DNA of 64,000 bases from Bacillus_AB infantis_B (GTDB taxonomy: Bacteria > Bacillota > Bacilli > Bacillales > Cytobacillaceae), in assembly GCF_008180445.1 (NCBI RefSeq), contig NZ_VTER01000001.1, positions 1-64,000 on the forward strand, given 5' to 3'. Shown here piece by piece: positions 60,113 to 64,000 of this stretch. The first letter of the stretch is position 1, and each line of letters begins with the position of its first letter. The notes under the pieces are model-generated. The model did no database searches, had not been told where the DNA came from, and was given only the letters and a program-made list of their open reading frames with translations. Made by a program: the position numbers and the translations under genes.

Positions 60113-61000
60113 TTATGCAAGCTCAATCCCTCCAGTGACGCCATATACCTGGGCGGTCACATAGCTGGATTCTTCAGAAGCAAGGAACACGTAGACGCTA
60201 GACAGTTCGACCGGCTGTCCGGCACGCTTAAGCGGTGTATCCTGGCCAAATGTCGGGATGACTTCCTGAGGCTGCCCTCCGGAAATCTGCAGCGGTGTCC
60301 AGATTGGCCCTGGCGCCACAGAATTAACACGGATTCCTTTTGAAGCTACCTGTTTAGCCAGTCCCCGCGTAAAACCGTTGATGGCAAACTTAGTTGCAGC
60401 ATAATCCAGCAGGTTCGGACTCGGGTTGTATCCCTGCACAGAAGAAGTGGTGATGATAGAAGCTCCTTCAGGCAGATGCGGAAGTGCCGCCTGAACGGTC
60501 CAGTAAAGGGAGAATACATTGATCTCAAATGTTTTGCGGAGCTGTTCGCTTGAAAGATCTTCAATGTTTTCTACTGCCTGCTGCTTGCCGGCAACAAGGG
60601 CAAGCACATCAATTCCTCCCAATTCTGATTTGGCTTGTCCAACCATGTCCCTGCAGAATGACTCATCGCTCAAGTCCCCCGGGATCAGGACGGCTTTACG
60701 GCCTTCAGCTTCAATCAGCTTCTTTACCTCTTCAGCATCTTTCTGCTCCTCAGGCAGATAATTGATTGCCACATCGGCGCCTTCGCGGGCATATGCAATG
60801 GCTGCAGCACGTCCAATCCCGGAATCACCGCCGGTCACCAGTGCCTTTCTCCCCTTCAGTCGACCAGTTCCTTTATAGCTTTTCTCACCACAGTCAGGCT
60901 GAGGATCCTTCATCTCATTCTGGACCCCTGGCGGCTCCTGATACTGCTTCGGGAAATCTCCATTGAAGAATTGTTTAAGCGGATTTTCAGGGTTTGACAT
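60113..61000 (-). CDS. SDR family oxidoreductase (YhdF/YhxD-like)
   Basis: A 295-residue short-chain dehydrogenase with a 45-residue N-terminal extension before the Rossmann loop (ALVTGGDSGIGRAAAI), the catalytic ITTSSVQGY...DYAATK and a SYVTAQVYGVTGG end. Length and extension match the Bacillus general-stress SDR group (YdaD, YhdF, YhxC/D). AAAGGAGTG precedes the ATG. Substrate unknown. Confidence 0.9.
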   Translation of the reverse strand: MSNPENPLKQFFNGDFPKQYQEPPGVQNEMKDPQPDCGEKSYKGTGRLKGRKALVTGGDSGIGRAAAIAYAREGADVAINYLPEEQKDAEEVKKLIEAEGRKAVLIPGDLSDESFCRDMVGQAKSELGGIDVLALVAGKQQAVENIEDLSSEQLRKTFEINVFSLYWTVQAALPHLPEGASIITTSSVQGYNPSPNLLDYAATKFAINGFTRGLAKQVASKGIRVNSVAPGPIWTPLQISGGQPQEVIPTFGQDTPLKRAGQPVELSSVYVFLASEESSYVTAQVYGVTGGIELA

Positions 61001-61440
61001 AGTCCAGCACTCCTTTTATAAAATTTAGTCTCAATACATAAAAAGCCTGCTGCTAAGATTGTGCAGCACTTCACTATGTATTCGTACTAATAACATTCCC
61101 TTTTCTGGTGGCGATAAACTAGCATAAAAACTTTGAATAACAAGGTAACCTTTGTAAATAAATGGAGTTTATGTTGAATAATTTATCTTCCACAAAAATA
61201 CCCGCCTTCATAAAGGCGGGAAACAAGATATATAAGCTGACTGCTGACATTCTAATAATATTCAGCTTGCTAAACTTTTTTTCACAGAGCAGATTATGGC
61301 AAACCTGTCCAAGTTCATTCTTTTGGGCGTTTTTTAAGAAGGCTTGCCCCATCTTTGGCCGATTGCATTAGCATCAGACCGTAACTCTTCAAAAATAGTT
61401 ATACATCAGCCTGTAAAGAACCTTCAGAAGGCATTTCCAC
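61001..61440. other. Intergenic region with one strong hairpin
   Basis: No supported gene in this 440-bp stretch; short frames on both strands lack ribosome sites. A perfect 8-bp hairpin at 61201-61220 (CCCGCCTT-CATA-AAGGCGGG) is followed on the minus strand by TATTTTTG and may terminate transcription coming from the ACT-like gene. Confidence 0.5.
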
Positions 61441-61920
61441 TCATTCACAGCAGGTGCACTCCGAACTGCAGCGCCTTATATGCTTCTCGGACAAAGCTTC
61501 AAGTGCTTTTCTTATATTAGATACAGAAATATAGAGGGAATCATTCTCTCCGTTGTATAAAGCTTTTACCTCTGTCCGGCACCACAGGATTCCAAATATT
61601 TCATTTATGGTACCCGGCACTCCTGCCGGGATATTGGCAAAAGCAATAACCGCTTCCTGCTTAAAATGGATGTGAAGGCCTTCAAGGATTTCCCTTAAAG
61701 AGTGCAGCGTCTCTTTTGTTTGGCTGTCCGTATCGCCAGGAACCAATCTGACAAAATTTTTTCCGCTTTTATCTTTAGACAACATAATGGCCGCAATATT
61801 GATGGATCTATCGGCCAGTTTTTCAAGCAATCGTGCGAGGGTTTTATCACTTGCAAAAAAAGTGAACTGTTCTCTGATATCTATGTCCAAGCCAGAAGAA
61901 CATTTTTCGTGGCTTTTCAA
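61441..61920 (-). CDS. ACT-domain-like hypothetical protein with C-terminal Cys cluster
   Basis: A 159-residue protein. Residues about 17-70 (EQFTFFASDKTLARLLEKLADRSINIAAIML...FVRLVPGD) have an ACT-like pattern, followed by a helical region and a C-terminal CSSECTCCE motif that could bind metal. AAGGAGTG precedes the ATG. Function unknown. Confidence 0.6.
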   Translation of the reverse strand: MKSHEKCSSGLDIDIREQFTFFASDKTLARLLEKLADRSINIAAIMLSKDKSGKNFVRLVPGDTDSQTKETLHSLREILEGLHIHFKQEAVIAFANIPAGVPGTINEIFGILWCRTEVKALYNGENDSLYISVSNIRKALEALSEKHIRRCSSECTCCE

Positions 61921-62050
61921 TTTTCAGCACTCCTTTTATAGTATTCTCTTTATACTATGCCAGGCATGACTGGAAGGCTTGGACAAATACTAATGCTGCT
62001 TTGTGCACATTTTTTTGAAAGATGAATATACTAATGATTTCATCAAGACG

Positions 62051-62079
62051 AAAAGCCGGGATTCCTGTTCCCGGCTTCT
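62051..62079 (-). terminator. Terminator of the gene at 62084
   Basis: GAAGCCGGGA paired with TCCCGGCTTTT on the minus strand, about five bases after the stop. Confidence 0.8.
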
Positions 62080-62083
62080 TCGT

Positions 62084-62212
62084 TTACTTTTTCTTTACAT
62101 CATCATTCGGCGAATTCCCTGTTGCATGATTGCCTTTATTATTTTTGGAGCCAGTTGTCTGTCCGTCATTGGTGACTTTGGCTCCTTCAAGAAAATTGTC
62201 CTTTGTTTTCAT
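62084..62212 (-). CDS. 42-residue hydrophilic protein
   Basis: MKTKDNFLEGAKVTNDGQ... is rich in Asn, Lys, Asp and Gly, with no hydrophobic segment. AAAGGGGTG lies six bases before the ATG and a clear terminator follows, so it looks like a real gene. No family recognised. Confidence 0.65.
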   Translation of the reverse strand: MKTKDNFLEGAKVTNDGQTTGSKNNKGNHATGNSPNDDVKKK

Positions 62213-62290
62213 GGTCGTCACCCCTTTTGCTTATTGTTACACTGCTGAGTTAAATTATTCTCTTAATAATGGATAAATTTCCATAATAGA

Positions 62291-62319
62291 TTGACTATTT
62301 ATGGTATATTATAAATAAT
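62291..62319 (+). promoter_or_regulatory. Promoter with internal dyad for the TetR gene
   Basis: TTGACT, 17 bases, AATAAT. The spacer holds an inverted repeat, ATTTAT (62297-62302) and ATAAAT (62311-62316), a plausible autoregulatory operator. Confidence 0.5.
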
Positions 62320-62354
62320 ACTGGTGAGTAATATAATCTGCAGGAGATAGGACA

Positions 62355-62954
62355 ATGGGAAATCGAGGACGCAAAAGAGGCTCCATCGGAGAAAATAGCA
62401 AAAATCTGCTTTTAAAAATTGCAGCTGAGGAATTTGCTGAGAATGGTTACAATGATTCCAAAATCAGCACGATTGTTAAAAAGGCAGGATTAACTCAGCC
62501 TTCATTTTATCTTTATTATCCAAGTAAGGAGGCAATCTTTCATGAACTGATCAAGGAATTTCAGCAAAAGCTCTCTTATTTAACAGATGCGAGCCGAATA
62601 GAGCCTGGTGTAGAAATACCGCAGCTTCAGAATAGAATTAAATCTGGACTTTTTGCCATTTTCAGTTTTTTTCATGAAAATCAGATGCTTGCTAAGATCG
62701 GGTTTTTTATGAATCCCGATGCAGAAAGCATAAAATCACAAATGGCCGCCCAAATCCACCATAATCTTCTTTCCGAGCAAAGAGCAGGCTACTTCCGGGA
62801 AGAAGCTAATATGGAACTGGCAGCAGTGAGCCTTGTGGGTGCTATTGAACGTCTTGTCATCACCCAGATTTTTACAGGCAAGAAATCACCCGATATGTTG
62901 GCAGAGGAAACTGTGGATATCTTCCTTTACGGACTATTAGACAATAAGAAGTAA
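62355..62954 (+). CDS. TetR family transcriptional regulator
   Basis: A 199-residue regulator. The helix-turn-helix is at about 20-65 (AAEEFAENGYNDSKISTIVKKAGLTQPSFYLYYPSKEAIF). The N-terminus is basic (GNRGRKRGS). AGGAGATAGG precedes the ATG. It is followed 18 bases later by a SinI-like gene, an uncommon pairing. Confidence 0.92.
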   Translation: MGNRGRKRGSIGENSKNLLLKIAAEEFAENGYNDSKISTIVKKAGLTQPSFYLYYPSKEAIFHELIKEFQQKLSYLTDASRIEPGVEIPQLQNRIKSGLFAIFSFFHENQMLAKIGFFMNPDAESIKSQMAAQIHHNLLSEQRAGYFREEANMELAAVSLVGAIERLVITQIFTGKKSPDMLAEETVDIFLYGLLDNKK

Positions 62955-62972
62955 TTTTTAGGGGGCAATACG

Positions 62973-63173
62973 ATGGGAGAGAATGCACAAATTGATCCTG
63001 AATGGAGATTGTTAATCCAACAAGCCAGGCACTTGGGACTGACAAAAGAAGAAGTGCGCCGCTTTATTAAAGATTCGAACAGTTCAGATACTCCCTTGAA
63101 GATACAGCAAGCCAAAAAATTAAAGCAAAAAGGAGTCAAAAAATATATAGTTCATACCCAGCAGCAAAGATAA
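62973..63173 (+). CDS. SinI-like anti-repressor domain protein
   Basis: A 66-residue protein. Residues 7-30 (IDPEWRLLIQQARHLGLTKE, then EVRRFI) match the SinI/SinR dimerisation domain, and the rest is a basic tail. SinI proteins bind SinR-type repressors controlling biofilm and motility in B. subtilis. There is no sinR-like DNA-binding gene adjacent. It is probably co-transcribed with the TetR gene. Confidence 0.75.
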   Translation: MGENAQIDPEWRLLIQQARHLGLTKEEVRRFIKDSNSSDTPLKIQQAKKLKQKGVKKYIVHTQQQR

Positions 63174-63412
63174 TATCCTTCTTGATCTTTAAATAAGAAT
63201 TCCCATCCGGAGTTTGATATTATCTCCACTGGAAGCCAGTTCTATCACAAGAAGATATAATGAAGACTATCAAGAAGATGCTATGCTGAAAAAACAAAAA
63301 TAGTTTATTGAAATTAAAACATTCCAGCAGAGGCTTTTTGGAAAAGCAAGGGTTGCTATGATAGAGAAGAAACGCAATAGGATGGCAAACCACTTTATAA
63401 ATTGAAGAAATA
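63174..63412. other. Intergenic region, nothing seen
   Basis: About 240 AT-rich bases without a supported frame, repeat or regulatory motif. The SinI-like gene has no clear terminator here. Confidence 0.5.
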
Positions 63413-63453
63413 ATAAGGCAAGATAAACTTTAGAGTAAGTCTATCTTGCCTTA
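63413..63453 (-). terminator. Terminator of the sortase gene
   Basis: AAGGCAAGATA pairs with TATCTTGCCTT across a 16-base loop, with T-rich flank on the minus strand. Confidence 0.75.
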
Positions 63454-63480
63454 CTGAAGTCCTTATGGCTCTCCTCTGCC

Positions 63481-64000
63481 CTAATCCCTTTTTTCTGCAA
63501 GCTCTGAGAAAACCAGAAGCCTTTTTTTGTCTGAGTAACGCGGATGGCATGTAACTAAAGTAAGCATCGATTTATTTTTTTGCGGACTTAAATACTCGAT
63601 CTGATCTGGTAAAATCACTTTTTTTTCATTGATTATATAGCGGTAAGTCTTTTCACCCTCCGTAATATTAATTTCATCTCCTATCATAAGCTCATCCAGT
63701 CTGTTAAAAAATTGCCCAAATTGATGGGACCGGTGGGCGGCAATGACAAAATTTTGTCCTGTCCGGGCCAATTGTCCGCTGCTCTCTAGCCGTCCAGCGG
63801 CCTTATCGAGGATTTCGGGTGTGGTTCCTTCAAGAACGGGCAATTCTAAGGCAATTTCAGGTATGGTTAAAATCCATTGATTGCTTTTATTTGAGGAAGC
63901 TTTAACAGTCTTAGCTTTATTCGATACAGGATCTGATATAGCCAGCTGCTCAATTTCCTTAATCAGTTCCTGCATTTCTGACTGCTGTTCAGCTTTTCCG
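63481..64000 (-). CDS. Sortase, class D-like, N-terminus beyond the window
   Basis: The frame is open to the right edge. The visible 173 or so residues include the sortase core: LTIPEIALELPVLEGTT, catalytic His in IAAHRS, catalytic Cys in LTLVTCHPRY, and the Arg in DKKRLLVFSEL. The pattern fits class D (YhcS/SrtC-type) enzymes that anchor proteins to peptidoglycan, often in sporulating cells. The membrane anchor is expected upstream, outside the window. No sorting-signal substrate is seen in the window. Confidence 0.88.
   Translation of the reverse strand, partial: GKAEQQSEMQELIKEIEQLAISDPVSNKAKTVKASSNKSNQWILTIPEIALELPVLEGTTPEILDKAAGRLESSGQLARTGQNFVIAAHRSHQFGQFFNRLDELMIGDEINITEGEKTYRYIINEKKVILPDQIEYLSPQKNKSMLTLVTCHPRYSDKKRLLVFSELAEKRD

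Noticed and set aside
61119..61371. Overlapping 77- and 69-codon frames on opposite strands
   Set aside because: Neither has a ribosome site; both cross the strong hairpin at 61201-61220.

Overview
The window is chromosomal DNA of a spore-forming Bacillaceae bacterium (Bacillus sensu lato; species not determined). This rests on strong AGGAGG-type ribosome binding sites, frequent TTG starts, Rho-independent terminators, SAM (S-box) riboswitches, and a gene set close to B. subtilis counterparts: NsrR/Hmp, the cysH sulfate operon, Des/DesK/DesR, GlcU-Gdh, a KinB-like kinase, a SinI-like protein and a spore-coat-type protein. No prophage, CRISPR array, rRNA or tRNA was found. The only mobile element is a partial transposase gene at the left edge.

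Layout. 1-3.2 kb: transposase fragment, a membrane protein, and the nitric-oxide module nsrR/hmp with two NsrR-like boxes. 3.35-3.86 kb: a 176-bp tandem repeat. 3.9-12 kb: a minus-strand sulfate assimilation operon behind a SAM riboswitch, yezD-cysH-cysP-sat-cysC-sulfite reductase-DUF3906-sumT-sirB-sirC, which takes sulfate to sulfide and makes the siroheme the reductase needs. 12-19 kb: a MoxR/DUF58/DUF4350/DUF4129 membrane-associated cluster flanked by RDD and SpoIIM-like proteins. 19-24 kb: acetyltransferase, class B penicillin-binding protein, and an ECF sigma/anti-sigma pair. 24-27 kb: the membrane-fluidity thermosensor desR-desK-des. 27-29 kb: glcU-gdh. 29-36 kb: TetR regulator, small DUF2187-type proteins, an orphan peptide-binding lipoprotein behind two tandem SAM riboswitches, a DUF3231 protein and an APH-like kinase. 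35-43 kb: KinB-like kinase, coat-type protein, and an ABC exporter with its TetR regulator. 43-56 kb: transporters (DUF1646, AI-2E family, CNNM/CorC, CDF, a FluC pair), small enzymes, MurB and a pirin. 56-64 kb: YwqG, M20 peptidase, VanZ, SDR, a TetR/SinI-like pair and a class D-type sortase that runs off the right edge.

The most unusual feature is a set of four intergenic tandem arrays with unrelated units: 176 bp at 3.35 kb, about 21 bp at 23.6 kb, 20 bp at 34.3 kb and 53 bp at 55.65 kb. Each lies just beyond a Rho-independent terminator and none lies inside an operon. Three show a 20-22 bp periodicity (about two helical turns), and the 53-bp unit looks like a diverged dimer. Other items worth attention are the tandem SAM riboswitches on an orphan transporter lipoprotein, a hairpin between the Shine-Dalgarno and start codon of a CNNM gene, a likely CTG start for yezD, and several tiny genes coupled to their neighbours by ATGA overlaps.
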